Shown here one piece after another: positions 45,010-58,099 of a stretch of 64,000 bases of DNA. Positions within the stretch are counted from its first letter, which is position 1, and every line of letters starts with the position of its first letter. The position numbers and the translations under genes were made by a program. The notes under the pieces were generated by a model that saw nothing but the letters and a program-made list of their open reading frames with translations, searched no databases and was not told the origin of the DNA. Source of the DNA: Rhizophagus irregularis (taxonomy: Eukaryota; Glomeromycota; Glomeromycetes; Glomerales; Glomeraceae); contig NC_089434.1 of NCBI RefSeq assembly GCF_026210795.1, forward strand, positions 4,960,001-5,024,000, read 5' to 3'.

Positions 45010-46412
45010 TGTATTATTTTCAGTTTAGTTTTTTATTTAATAAATTATCTGTTATGGCGCCATAATAAATAACTAAAATTCACATTTTCTAGTAATTTTT
45101 AAATGATGTAATACTGACATAATTATTTGTATATAGATATGTATTTTATTAGCTGAATATTATATGTATCGCATATGTGATAGCTGTACTAATTTATTTT
45201 AATTGTGCTACAAAAAATTTAATAGCGAAGGATGATAAAAAAATTGATTCTTCAGGTTTTGTTTAAACGTATTACAAAGGAATCTGGCTATTGGAAGTGG
45301 AATCCAGAAATTATAAACACTTGAAACCTTCTTATAAAATGAAAATAAGTATAGTACGTTTATATTATTTGGCTTTACAAAGAATTTTTGACAAAAAATA
45401 GTTGGAATCAAATAAAGATTTATTTTGACATTTCAGGTTCTTCTTAAATGTAAGTTATAAAGTTTTAAATAAGTTTAGTGTCAAAAAAATTCTTTATTGA
45501 TAGAACTTCTTACCATTTAAAGGATTAGATAGGATTTTTAGAAATTATTAATAAACTAATTATTTCTTTATCTTTTTTAGGAGTTGACTTATGAGTTTCA
45601 TCAGTATATTCTATTAAAAGCTTAAACAACATCCTTTAAATAAAGTGAAAGGAGTTTTATGGCTACAACTATTGGTAAGAAATATAATTTAAATTTTGTA
45701 TCAGGTTTTGATTGTAATGACATTATCATTAATTTATCAACATACACATATGCTAAATGAATAATTTTATATTTCTTTGAAAGGGGTAAATGGGCTCTAA
45801 TTTTGGAATCAAAAATCATGCAAATTGAATCATTAGATATATAAGGAGATATTTATGTTCAAATGCAAGAGTTTATGTCAAATTGATAGTAAATGTGTTG
45901 AGCGTATTTATTAAGGAACCAATGATTCAATCAATGCGATTTTTAACTTTTTGGATAGATCTCATTCTCTCCTTTCAAATAAATATAAATTCATTTTTCT
46001 AGCATGCATATATATTGAGTTATTTATGATTTTGCAACAGGAATTATAATGGATTTTAATTTATATGGAAGGTACATATTAAAATTCTTGAATTTATTTC
46101 AGATTCTAATAAAATTTATATTTTATTAAATATTTATTAGTTTGCAAGATTTAAAGTACGATTATTATGTGAGTTTTTAAATCTGCCAGTCATTTATATT
46201 AAAAAATTATGTAAAATGCATTAAATTAAAAGTTACTACTTGCAAAAATTGGTCAATAATAATTCAATTTGAATAAAACTTTGTATGATTAAAATTTAAA
46301 GTGCAATAAATTTATTTGCAATATTTAAGGTCATATTAATATGTAGAATTTTATGCAATGTCTTATAACGGCATTTTATATCATGTGATAAAATTAGAAA
46401 ATGATCTGCAAA
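45010..46412. other. AT-rich region, one dispersed repeat unit
   Basis: About 45,780-45,900 resembles the 160-bp unit at 30,997-31,316 (AATCATTAGATAT, GGAGATATTTATGTT). The remaining frames (45,208-45,411; 45,622-45,819 on minus) show no recognisable content. Confidence 0.5.
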
Positions 46413-47545
46413 TTAATGTGATAAATGAGAAAGCCCGCTATGCTTTATAAGACTAGGACTGACCAGCTGTAGATAACGCAAAACATTCCCAATTCTTGAA
46501 ATCGGCCGGCAGAAGGCCCATTTACTATTTGAAAGTTGTATGTTGTATTGAAAAGAAGACTCTAATATCAGATGTTCATGGTCACGACTAAATTTCATGA
46601 ACACTGCAAGCTGCCACCCTTCATTATCCCCATTCAACCCACTAAGGTAAGCTTTATCTAAATTCATACATAAAAGTAAAGAAAAACCGCTATACCTATC
46701 TCTAAAAAAATTTACTAAATAAAGGTAATAAAAAATATAAGAAAAATTATAAAATTGTAAAAATATATAAGTTCAGGTGCCATAACATCAAATTTTGTCT
46801 CTGTCCTTCTTCTTTTGAGTTGTATATGCACAGTCGAAGATAAAGTACAAGGTCTTTATCAAGCAAAGGTTGTTTAAAGAGAAACTAAATACAGTTAGTT
46901 CTACAATATCGGATAAAGGATGGACCAAATGTTATACCAAAAAAGCCATTAAAATTCTGTAATAGGTAGTCCGTTCTGTATGTTATCCCAAAATGGAAGT
47001 TTTCTTCTGAGTTGTAAATTATTTATTGTTGTACCAGCAATTTGCGAAAGGTATCCAGAAACATGTCAAGTTTATGACGTAATTTTATTCAAAAGGCTTC
47101 TGATGGTGTCTTAATCGGGAGTTATACAATTTAACAAATTAAAAACGCCAATGGGTGTAAGTAAATAATAGGCGTCAAAGGAGATGTAGAAGGAGGTAAA
47201 GGTGAGTATAGTTCGAAACATTTGAGTAGGCTAGTTAAAGTCTTCTAGAGATATTTTTGTGTGTGTGTTTATACCGTTGTAGAGCTGTCGCATGCTTCTT
47301 GATAGTCTGGTCAAATATCTTGAATAGCGAAGATCTGTTGGTGTAAAGTAAGTTGCTGTGGAAAAAATCCACAAAATCTTTGTTGCTTAGAAGTTTGTTG
47401 GTTGCTCTTTCTGTATCCAAGGTTTATATATTTCGCTTAAAAAAAAGAGCTTAGGCTGTTCTCATCTCGTCATTGTCCAAAGCTTGCTTATTCTAGGTGA
47501 TACGCCTCTCCAGACCATCTTGAATCCAGAAATTCTATAAAGAGA
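46413..47545 (-). pseudogene. Unassigned decayed gene on the minus strand
   Basis: A run of protein-like fragments in different frames, in minus-strand order: MVWRGVSPRISKLWTMT (about 47,535-47,480), DTERATNKLLSNKDFVDFFH (47,415-47,350), LRHKLDMFLDTFRKLL (about 47,080), YRTDYLLQNFNGFFGITFGP (about 46,980-46,920), FKQPLLDKDLVLYLRLCIYN (about 46,880-46,820), KAYLSGLNGDNEGWQLAVFM (46,655-46,595) and FSRDHEHLILESSFQYNIQL. The amino-acid composition is less AT-driven than chance frames, but stops separate the parts and I recognise no family. It may be one gene with introns and damage, or several fragments. Confidence 0.35.
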
Positions 47546-48276
47546 AGGAAAACGCGTAAGATTAGAGAAAAAAAATACAGAAATAAAGTTTCTAACACTA
47601 AAATAAACCACAACAGGTTCTTTGCTGTTAAGACTTTGCTTGAAGTGTATGAATAAAATAAAAGTGTATAAGACTACTATAAGCGAAAATAATAAAAAAA
47701 ATAATAAAAAATATTATTGAAAAAATTTGGTCCAGACGTTTAGCAGAAAAAGTTCTCCCATAATGTTTTTCTTGCTTTTAAAGACTAAAATAATATGAAA
47801 TAGAGTTATATTTATACATATTTATATTATATATGGATAACATTAATGCAAATTATATGTTTAATTTTTTTAATAATTACAGATATTAAATTTAAATTAT
47901 AGATATATTTAGTATATATGAGTAATATAGATATATAAATCTAATTGCTCTTTTAAGATAATCTCAATTTATAGTTCATAATACAATTAATTATATTAGT
48001 TTTTTATAAATCATATAAGATTTTTTATATATCTACCTTTTAAAATATTAGCTATACTCTTTATATATTTTAGTAATATATAAATAATATTATAAATAAA
48101 ATTCAAAAATATTTTACAAAATTTTATTAAAATTACTTATTAATTTTTTACTAAATTAATTAATGTTACTAAAAATTAAATTTTCTTTTTTTATTTATAA
48201 TTTTACATTTTAAAAATAAAAATGAAAAATCTATTTTAAAAAGCCTTTAAAAAATATATTATATATAATATAATTA
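47546..48276. other. AT-rich spacer
   Basis: Very AT-rich, (AT)-type runs; no gene. Confidence 0.6.
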
Positions 48277-49238
48277 TGGTCCAGTGCAAAAATGTTGATA
48301 CATGAATATCATTACCTAAATTGGTAGTATTACACAAAAATCAACAATCAAGTCATATGAGTATAACAATTATATAATAGATAAGAAACGTTCCCACCTT
48401 CAACTTTATTAACAAAAACACACCTTTTTTACTCCATGAATAACACAGAATACGACTAAATCTTTTTAACTAGTAACAAAAAAAAAGTGATTATTCACGC
48501 CCACCAATAATTTTTAGATATTTGACAATGCCAGGGACAACATCAAGACTTATCACTATGCAAGGAGGTTGCTACAGTTCTTATTATTAGGGAGGCAACA
48601 ATTGCGCGCATGGTTGCTGAATATAATAAAAATGAGATCTTATCACAAAAAAACTATGGCCAACTAAAAAAAGAGCTTAAACTGCGATGTTGTTGAGCTT
48701 ATACGCGGCTTTGTTATTTCTGCAAATATTTCCGATGCCCACTTTCAAAACATGTATTATGACAAAAACTTGAAGAAAATGGCCATATATTTCACAATGA
48801 ATATTAGTACTTTGTATACCCCACCTTACCATTGTGAACTACAACCGATTAAGAGAGTTTAGTCTACTGTAAAAGGTGTAGTTGCTAGAGCCAGTCCTCA
48901 TCCTAATCTTCTCGCTATTAGAGACAAATTATTGTATGCTTTTAAGGAAAAAGTTACCATTAAAGTTACAATTGGGTTTTGGAAAATATGTCTTAATAAG
49001 GCAAAAAAATATAAATATTTATGTGATGATATGAAAATGAAAATGAAGATTCCGAAATTGAAGAATTTGATGAATAATAAAAAATTTTATTTAAATTGAA
49101 AACTTTAATGAATTTACATTTAAATATGTCTTAAAACCGAAGTTATAAATAAAATAATTTAAAAAATTTACTTTAATTTTAAGAAAAAATTTTTTTATTA
49201 ATAGCATATTGGTGTATCAACTTTTTTGCACCGGACCA
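48277..49238 (+). mobile_element. Tc1/IS630-type element with decayed transposase
   Basis: Ends TGGTCCAGTGCAAAAATGTT and, inverted, AACTTTTTTGCACCGGACCA, with TA outside both (48,275-48,276 and 49,239-49,240). Plus-strand coding remains: LYTPPYHCELQPIKRV, stop at 48,860, STVKGVVARASPHPNLLAIR, then LYAFKEKVTIKVTIGFWKIC. This matches the C-terminal DDE region of a subfamily whose normal motif is QPIERIW. Here the catalytic Glu is Lys and the Trp is a stop. The 5' half of the gene is too damaged to follow. Length 962 bp, so it is internally shortened. Confidence 0.85.
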
Positions 49239-49449
49239 TAATATTAATATCCCTTGCAGCTAAATTTGCCTGCAATTTTATTTTTTTAATTAAAGACACT
49301 TTTAAATACCTTAAAATATTTTATTATATAAACCAATATTTTTGTAATAAATTCTATAGTATTTTTTAAATAAAAATTGAAAAAAAAAGTTCAATTTGAT
49401 TAATGATTATTTAAAAGTAAATGATCAACAAATTATAACAAATAGTAGC

Positions 49450-49740
49450 TATTGAAATATCTTTTTATTCATTAATCCTAGAAATATAAAATTACTACCA
49501 TTTAATGCGTCTTAATGAGAAGAATCTGATAAAACAAAATTATTCTTCTACAAATATTATGTGACAGAATAACTTATAAAATCTAAAAATTTATAAATTA
49601 ATATAATTTTTTATTTATCAATTTTAGAGCTATGCTTTTATTACCATTAAATATGACTTAATAAGAGAAATCTAACAAATATAATTTCATCTTTTTATGA
49701 TCACTACTCATTCACTAGATCATAAGATATTTTAAAAAAT
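49450..49740. repeat. Diverged relatives of the pogo-element internal unit
   Basis: TACCATTTAATGCGTCTTAA (about 49,497) followed by TGAGAAGAATCTGATA, and TACCATTAAATATGACTTAA (about 49,640) with AAGAGAAATCTAACA, follow the same plan as the CCATTCGATTCGTCTTGATG units at 28.3 kb. Confidence 0.5.
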
Positions 49741-49845
49741 TCAAAATTTTTTAAAATTAATTTTAGCTCCTACAGTTTAAGGGATACACTATATATATTA
49801 TAATTTTTTAAAATTCTTTAAAATTGCAAAGATCAAAAGTTATAC

Positions 49846-50120
49846 ATCTACCTGCTAAAAGTATTCAAATACTTCTAAAAAAATAACTATTAAATTACAT
49901 TATTTTAATATTTAGTAATCAAAATTTAATGATTTATGATTTATTAATAAATTCATTTAATTAAGATATATATATTTAATTACAATATTTTTAAATTTGT
50001 AAATTTAATAAATCAGAAGTTATTATTAAATGTCTAAAAATAGTAAAAGTAACAATTCTAGAAATATAAAAATAATAGATATAATATATAAATCTAATAA
50101 ATTATATATATTTTATTTTT
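49846..50120. repeat. Diverged dispersed repeat, copy 1 (partner 57,366-57,640)
   Basis: Shares CTACCTGCTAAAAGTATTCA-like start, AATACTTCTAA, TTAAATGTCTAAAAA and ATATAAAAATAAT in the same order with its partner. The start resembles Tc1-type terminal repeats. Confidence 0.6.
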
Positions 50121-50424
50121 TTAAAGAAAATGTTGTAAAATTTGTATATGTTAAACTTCTAAAAATAAATAATGAATTATTTGCATTTTACTGTTGAAAA
50201 TATTATTTGGACAATATTTTGACAAATTTTGAAATTTTTTTTTCATAGAATAATCTTAAAAAATAGTTTGTTATTTATAATTAATTTGGTATTATTTTTT
50301 AAATAATATTTTTAAATCCTATTATTATTTATTTTAGAAAATACAAAAATTAAAAACAATTTAAAATGAAATGTCATTCTGTTTCAATTTTTTGTCTATT
50401 AAAAGATATTATACTAACATTCAT

Positions 50425-51190
50425 ACATTACCCTTCCAAAAGTATTTGGTTAACCAATAAATATTATATTTTATTAATAATAATTAATATTTAATTAGCT
50501 ATTTATCTATTATTTTTAATACATACTTCAATTCGATATAGCATACTCTTAATTAAATTAATGTAAGTTACAGATGGAAATACTTTTTACTCTTCTTGTA
50601 ATACTTTTTCAAGTTCATGAAAATTCTTTAGATGTGCAGAATATTTTCAAAGTCTTCATTCAAATTCATACTATAAATATTTAATAGGATTAAGATTCAA
50701 AAATTGGGAGGGCCAATCTGAAAGAACTTTAATTTTTTTCTGTACAATCCAATTTTTACTTTTCTTGCAATATAATCTAAAGTAATAATAGGATTTATAA
50801 ATTGTTAAGATCTCAAGTTGCTTAGAATTTGCTAAAAAAATTGGATAAATCTTTCCTTTTTTAGCCAGAAATTTAATTTTTTAATTTAAAAACTGGCTAA
50901 TATTATTATAGTTCTGGTTTTGAAGAAATACTTAGAGTTCATAGTAAAATTTTTTGGCTGGACCTTATCTATTTATATATTTTTCAGGATTCTGCAATAA
51001 TCATAGCATTATTTGTGATGTTTTTATCAAATGATTTTCTGATACATGCATCATAATACAATAAAAATACATCCATTTTAATTGTCAGAATCAAAGGAAT
51101 TTTTTCTTTAAAATAAATGATATTTAATATAATTGATTTAGAGAAAATCAAATTAAACTTGGCTAGATACTTTTGAAAGAATAGTATATG
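50425..51190 (-). mobile_element. Tc1-like element with transposase remnant
   Basis: Left CCTTCCAAAAGTATTTGGTT (50,431) pairs imperfectly with right GGCTAGATACTTTTGAAAG (about 51,160-51,180); CCAAAAGTATTTGG is a common Tc1 end motif. Minus-strand coding includes NWIVQKKIKVLSDWPSQFLN, LNPIKYL, stop (50,673-50,671), then LKNFHELEKVLQEE. The normal family motif is NPIEXLW, so again the catalytic Glu is Lys and the Trp is a stop. The N-terminal half is lost. Confidence 0.7.
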
Positions 51191-51397
51191 TATATAAAGA
51201 TATATAAGTAAGCAGATTTTATGATCCATAATTTTTTAATATTTTAGGCACAACCAAATAAATTGTGTGATATGAACTCTAAGAAAAAGATGAAGGATTA
51301 AATTATAAAAGGAAAAAATTATACATGATGAATTCTGAAAAAAATGGTTAAATTATGGAAGGGGAAAATAAGTTTAATTAATAAAAGATATGGTATA

Positions 51398-51571
51398 CAG
51401 TCAACCCTTATTATAATGAACTCTAGGTTCTAAACCTCAACTTCGCTATAAGGCTATAGTGAAGATTTTAAGAGATTTGATTGATTAATTCATTATAGCA
51501 AGGGGAAATTTATTATAGTTATCTGAAAAATTCACTATATCAAGGGTTCGCTATATCAAGCTCATTATAGA
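51398..51571. mobile_element. Pogo-type MITE, right end degraded
   Basis: Starts CAGTCAACCCTTATTATAAT after a TA. Interior has CACTATATCAAGGGTTCGCT and CTATAGTGAA motifs as in the MITE at 38,586. The right end (about 51,550-51,571, CAAGCTCATTATA) lacks the terminal bases. Confidence 0.7.
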
Positions 51572-52019
51572 TTTAATATGTAATACTAACAGTTTACATT
51601 GCTCTTATAACTATTAATGGCATAATAAATAAAAACTTAATAACAGTTCTGATAAAAATATTATTTATTATATGATGATTTATTATTGAAGTGATCATAT
51701 TATTAAATATTAGTACTATGATCTGACACTGTAAGAATCAAAGAATCTTTAAATTTAATGTTGAAGGGTGAAACAAAGACAAACTCTAAAAAAGAAAGAT
51801 TGGTAAGTAAAAAACACTCCTTATTATAAAATAAATAAATAAATAATTTGATAATTTAAACTTTGACAAATTGGCTGTCAATATATCTTGTTGGTTTGTA
51901 ATAAACTAATAAATAATAATGGCTGATAAGCAAAGACTAGTAAATAGGTTAACCCATTATTGATGGTAAAATATCTATTCATCATTTTACATGTTACTTA
52001 TATTGAAATTCTTTTTATT

Positions 52020-52800
52020 ATACCTTTTTTGTCATCTTTCACATTATGATAAAAATTCATATGACTTTCGTAAACAATTGTTCAATTTATTGTATACATT
52101 TTCAATTTATTTTATTAAAATGAAAATTTTCATATAGAGTATGTTAGTACAAATTTTCTTAATATTGTTTTTATTAAAATGAAGTCGATCATTGTTACAC
52201 ATGCTGTGCTAAGTCCTAATTTGTAAAATCATTCCAACATTTTTCATATACCGTACATCAGTATTCCACTGTCTCGGAATTTTCCATTTTCAACTTCGTC
52301 TCATGTTATGTTACCATAATTAAACCCAAATTTGAAATCTAACCTGTTTTTTTGCGATTTATTTTTAGTCGTGAAACTATATTAACTATATTACATAGTT
52401 TGACTTTATAACTAATATATTCTGGCGCAGAATCCAGAATTTATGTTGTACTGTACATTCATAGTTTTTTGTCGTCTTTCACATGATAAAAATTTCGTAA
52501 GCGAACTTATCATAACCACAGCATTAACTTCACAATAATCAATTTATAATGATATATGTTAAATGTTTATAGTACAAATTCTCTTAATATTGTCTTTATT
52601 ATGTTCTTTATTCAATTTTTGGATCTTTTACTAACCGATCATGTTCTTTCTGTTACACATGTTAACGTAACGTTGAGTCCGAATTGGTTAAATTGTACAT
52701 TCATTTTCCACGTACTGTATACCAATATTCCACTGTTTCGGAATTTCCCATTTTCAACTTCGTCTCACCCGACCCGCTTGATCCCATGGTTCCTCCTTGT
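52020..52800. repeat. Two diverged head-to-tail copies, about 440-bp unit
   Basis: TTGTCATCTTTCACATTATG (52,029) pairs with TTGTCGTCTTTCACATGATA (52,469). AGTACAAATTTTCTTAATAT (52,146) pairs with 52,571. TATTCCACTGTCTCGGAATT (52,262) pairs with 52,726. CATTTTCAACTTCGTCTCA occurs in both. Two overlapping ORFs (52,556-52,875) are by-products. Confidence 0.8.
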
Positions 52801-52875
52801 ATGCTAGTGAACATCATTTTAAAGTCGAATAAATCGTATCTGCTTCTTTTTTCCACAATTGTAATAAAGTATTAA

Positions 52876-55305
52876 AAATTTCTTTATTACAAATGAATGA
52901 CCTTTGCAATACAATATAGAGCAACCTCTTATTAGTTCTAGATTTTTACTGACGGGACTCTTTAATTTTAAAGATTGGAGTATTTGTAAATTAATGATTT
53001 TAATATATCCATTCAAGAAGAATGAATCAATATTGATAATAATAATTGTTATAATTAAAATATTCATTTAAGAATATTTGATTGTTATAGATAATTTTTT
53101 GTGAAAAATAAAGGATATTTTTTTTTTATATTTTCTGATAAAAATAAATTTAAATAAAAAGTTTCAAATCATCATCATTTTATAGATGTTTCTCGAATTA
53201 GTGTAATATTAAAATGTTTTATTCTCCATATTCTTATTAAATGACTGGTAGAACAATATTTGTACCTTTTTTAATTATTTGGCTGACAAAAGAAATAAGT
53301 GGTTGATGCCATTAATGAAACACTATTTAAAGAAAACCAGTGTTAGAGAATTAAGTTTAACATATATGAATTTAACAAAATAAATTGAAAATGTACAAGA
53401 TTAGTAACTAATCGGATTCTGCTCCAGCCTCTAGAATATATTAATATACTGTAAAATTTCGTCAATTTATATGTTTCGCGGCTAAAAAATAAATCGCAAA
53501 AAATGATTGAAATTCAAATTTGGATTGAATGGCACAATTTGAAACAATTGAAACAATTGGTTTAAATGATTTACAAATTTGGAAACAACGGGCGTGTAAC
53601 ATAATTAGGGAACGCGATACGATTTTATAATTAAAATATATTTGAACTTATAAATATATTGTAATAATAATAAAATTAAAAGAATATTTAAAAATATATT
53701 AAATAAACTTTAATTCTTGTGTATTATAATATAATATTTTATAAAAGCCATATATAATAAATTATTTGAATATGACAATAGAATTGGCGATCGGAAATTC
53801 CGAAATGCTAAATCCGATAACGAATGAATTAAACTTCATTCTAAACTAAAAAAGGATTTATAAATGTTTGCTGCACAATTGTCATCTGTGGAACGCTTTA
53901 GTGTTTCATAAAATTCTTTTAATCATTTCATTTTGTTAAAATTCTCAACAACTTATTTGTTTTGCTTTTTCAGAAAGTCTTTACTTAATCTATAGAATTC
54001 ATAGAGTAATAATAAGATATTTTCAACATGGGCTTAAATTGTTTACAAGATTTCACTTGATAACGCGCATAAATTATTTTAATTTTACAGTATACACGAA
54101 TCACATAAATAAATCATTTAATGGATAAATTAAAAAAATTCATAGAATCTTCTAAATGTAATAATTAAAAATTCTATTATATAAAATAATTTATATTGTA
54201 ATAAAATTAAAGGATACCTCCCATGTATATTGTTAAGATATGTATGATATGTATTACATAATATGAAATAAATCACTTACGTATAGTATCAGGTATCATC
54301 GAGCGATAGGAATATTAAATGTTTCTAATTGATTATTTTACAATAGTCAACTAATTTAATTAAATTTCTTAATTTAAAACGTGTAAAAGCTCAATGTAGA
54401 TAAATGTTTCATACATATTCCGTCGAAAATCTAAAAAGAGTAAAAAGAATACCGTATTTTTGAACATTTGTGATACATTAGTGATTTTGAATATGAATTA
54501 CCGGTATGTACATCTGATATTCTGACATTTGATTATATTAAACCTAAAAGAACTTTAATATGTAAGTCAATCATACGAGTTCACGTAAATATTGAAGCAA
54601 GAAATAAAAATTTTAAATATTTTTAATTTATTAAAACCCTATCTTTATTTGCAAATCTTTAATTATTTTAAAATGAAATCAAAAAATAAGCTTCGACTAT
54701 TTTTACTATATTATGATTTATACAATTATACCTCTATTATATTTCTTTTAAAATTCAAAAAAGAGAAAGTTTACATAATAATAATATTTTACATTTATGC
54801 TGATTAAGAAAAATTTTAGAAATCTAAGAATTGATACATAATTTCTCCTACATTAGAGAATTTTAAAAAATAAATCCAGTTCTTCGTTCCATCCGGATTT
54901 ATTTCGATATTCGGATTTAATCCGAATCGAAGGAAACCGGATTTTAAATCTGATCTAACTTCTATCTGGTCATGAAGCCATCGTGGATTTCTAGTCTCGA
55001 GCATGGGGATTCTTCATCTTCAACAATACGAGCTATTTTATACATGGTGTTCTAACAAAATCGAGTCATGTGATATTAATCGTCACCAGTGTCACATCTC
55101 GATCGTCTCCAAAATGATCATTCAATAGATTATTGTGTCGTTTAGAATATTGGCAAAGTCTTTGACATCTTCAAATGAAATAGACCGGTTATGCGGCCCT
55201 ATCAAACAAAGCCAGTGTTTACTAACGAATAATGGAATTGCTTAATTGGAAAATTATTTCTATAACAATATAAAAGAGAAGATTTTCATATATAAAGAAG
55301 AGACA
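52876..55305. other. AT-rich region without a supported gene
   Basis: 54,880-54,970 holds several TCCGGATTT/AATCCGAAT motifs in both orientations, like the remnant at 6296-6395. Frames at 54,592-54,807 and 52,819-53,067 are AT-driven. Confidence 0.5.
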
Positions 55306-55412
55306 CGATTTGTGCCAATACTACGATTGGCCGATTTGTGCCAATACTACAGATTGGTCGATTTGTGCCAATACTACAGATTGGTCGATTTGTGCCAATA
55401 CTACAGATTGGT
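55306..55412. repeat. 27-bp minisatellite, four copies
   Basis: Units start at 55,306, 55,332, 55,359 and 55,386; core GATTTGTGCCAATACTACAG. The unit is 9 codons long, so the plus frame 55,246-55,470 reads VDLCQYYRL repeatedly. No other sign of a gene. Confidence 0.95.
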
Positions 55413-57365
55413 GTGGATAGTACTTGTTGTTAAAAGTTTTTCTTTCATTTCTTTCATATTTTGTAAATAAAAAATATCCGTACTGAATATTTTAAGGAAA
55501 AGCAAATAAATGCTAGGAAGAAACCACGAATGGACTTCCATTATATATCTAAAAAAATCAAAGCCCCAGACATCAGAAATGCGCATTTTTTAACGGAATT
55601 AATTTAACAAAAAGGAATTTGATAAAAGTGGAAAAATTAATTTGAATAAGCCATTGGAATAGTAAACCACTGAAATAATACCAACTTAATATTGCCCAAA
55701 TCAAAAATGGCAACCCGGAATTTGGTGCATCAGGTAACGGGTAGACGGATAAAATTGCAGGCACAAAAATTACCTTTAAGTTTAAAAATTTAACCAAAAT
55801 TTAACAAATCTTATTGGATATCATGAAAATTTGAAGATAAATTTTTTTGAAAGGAGTTCCATGAGTGTATTATAAGTTCACGTAAGCATTTTTTAATAAA
55901 GTAATAATTATCGTCGGATGTTTGCGCCTGAAAAAATCATTGCAATTTTGTAACTGTGGCTTTACTTTTTTGGCTTTAATATTTATATGTGGCAAAGCGC
56001 CTGATATAGGAATGATTATGAAAACAATTTCCGTATTTTCCGTATAAAATTTGATAACGGATAACGACACAAAAATGCAGTGTATTCACATCTTTATTCC
56101 TTTTACAGAATTTATTAGGCTTTCGAAGATCCTATTATTTATCAGCCGGATTCGGACAACGGATATGTACCCATGAATAAAAGAGCTAGTCTTATAATAA
56201 ATAGTATACCTAGGCTTCGTTGCATTCAGAACCAGAATGTTTTGCCGTGAATGTAGGACAAGATGAAAAAAAAAAATCTTATTTGAAAATTAATATTTTT
56301 TGATTTTTATTTTTTTGTATTGAAAAATATTGAAGAATGTTTACGTCGGATATCTGAAAATATATTACTAGTGCAATTATTTTTGCGGAATAATGGATTT
56401 TTTTTCTTTAATAATAAAGAGTATTACTTCGTCATATTCTTATATATATATGTTATTACTATAACTGGAAACAATAACATTTTTTATTTGTTTACTAGGT
56501 CAAGTGCTGGTTTATTGATGTAAAATTTTATATGAATCATTGATCAAGTTTCATTATTGATGTAACAAATAAAATTCTGATGGATTGATTAACCTATTTG
56601 TTTTTAGTTTAATCTTTGTAATCTTGATTTTATTGATATATAGATAGTATTTAAAAATATATATATATTTTTTTTGATAATAAAGAGCGTTATTGTAACA
56701 AATTTTTAAAAGATTTATTTAATTGATTCTTCTACAACAACAATCTCGCCGTCAAATTATTTCCAAGCCCCGGGATAAGCAATCTTATCAGGCTTATCAC
56801 TGACGGTTTTAGGAAATAACAGGTTATTTTTTATAAATGCACTATTATATATATATATATATTTTTTTTTCATCGGTTAATTTAGAGATGTGGCCGCAAC
56901 TAGATCTTATTAATCGCAACCCGCAATTCGCAACCGCAACCCTATATTTTTTACCATTTGGAAAAACAGTTGAGGCGTCAACCTTATCTGTTATACAGTA
57001 ATACCTGTAAATACCAAATATTTAAAATATTTCGTAAATATGTTTTTTTTTTGTTACAGTAGAAATCATTTTCTTTTTCTCAAAGGTACCATATTATTTT
57101 TAGGAGTTACTGTAATCATATTAAGTTTCACAAGAGTCAAATATACCTTTGTTGATGGGAACCAATAAAATCTAATAACAGATAAAATCCATATAATATT
57201 CTTATTTCTTCATATTACTTCATATAGCAGATCACCTCTTAATATTTTGTTTAACAAATGAGCTTAATATTTAATAATTGGAATAAATTTTTTTGATTTG
57301 TTACAAATATTTTAAAGACAAAAATACTGTAAATTTATTAATGTTTCATAGTATTATATTATAAT
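55413..57365. other. AT-rich region without a supported gene
   Basis: Contains scattered short frames (55,573-55,797 minus; 55,870-56,070 minus; 56,320-56,523 plus) with no recognisable domain, and a CGCAACC short repeat near 56,915-56,940. Confidence 0.4.
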
Positions 57366-57640
57366 ATATTCTACACCCACCTGCCAAAAATATCTGAATA
57401 CTTCTAACAAATAACCATTAAATCACATTATTTTGACTAGAATTTAATTTACTATGATTCATTAATTCATTAAATGTCTAAAAACAGTAAAATCACTAAA
57501 ATGCAAATAACTTCTATTAATCATAAAGATATAAAAATAATAAATACAATCAATATACTTTAACAAGACAAATCTAATGAATTATATTTCATCTTTCTAG
57601 GTTTAATAGAAAAGAAAATATTATAAATTTTATATTTAAT
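57366..57640. repeat. Diverged dispersed repeat, copy 2
   Basis: Partner of 49,846-50,120; about 275 bp, same orientation. Confidence 0.6.
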
Positions 57641-58099
57641 TATTTAATTCATATTATATAAAAATGCATTTAATTGCAATATTTTATGTTTCTAACTTTA
57701 ATGAATCAAATGTTATTTAAAGTCTTTTGTGATGTCCAGAATCTTTTATATTTCAGTATATTTTTGAACAATTTAGATATTTTTTAGATGTTATCTTGTT
57801 ACAATTTTTGAATATCTCTTTTTGTTAGGATAGTCATGTGCACATTTAACTGATAAAATAGTGTAGCATCTGATTCAGAGAATATTGAACAATTTATACA
57901 TGATGAAATCGAACCTAATAAAGTCTATCAAGTAAACTTATCTAAGTTTATAAATAAAGTAATTTTAAAATCAAAGCTAAAATTAATTGGAATAGCCAAT
58001 ACATAGCCATATATATGCATATTTAAATGATAAAATAGCTTATTAGTATACAGAAAATATCAAAAAATTTATGTTGCAAGGTTTAGTTAAAATAATTAA

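Noticed and set aside
55246..55470. ORF with VDLCQYYRL repeats as a possible repeat protein
   Set aside because: The frame is produced by a 27-bp minisatellite; nothing gene-like on either side.
56750..56815. GC-richer patch with CCCGGGATAAGC and inverted GCCGTCA/TGACGGT as a possible RNA gene
   Set aside because: The only pairing is a short 6-7 bp inverted repeat; no tRNA-like A/B boxes or other recognisable RNA features.
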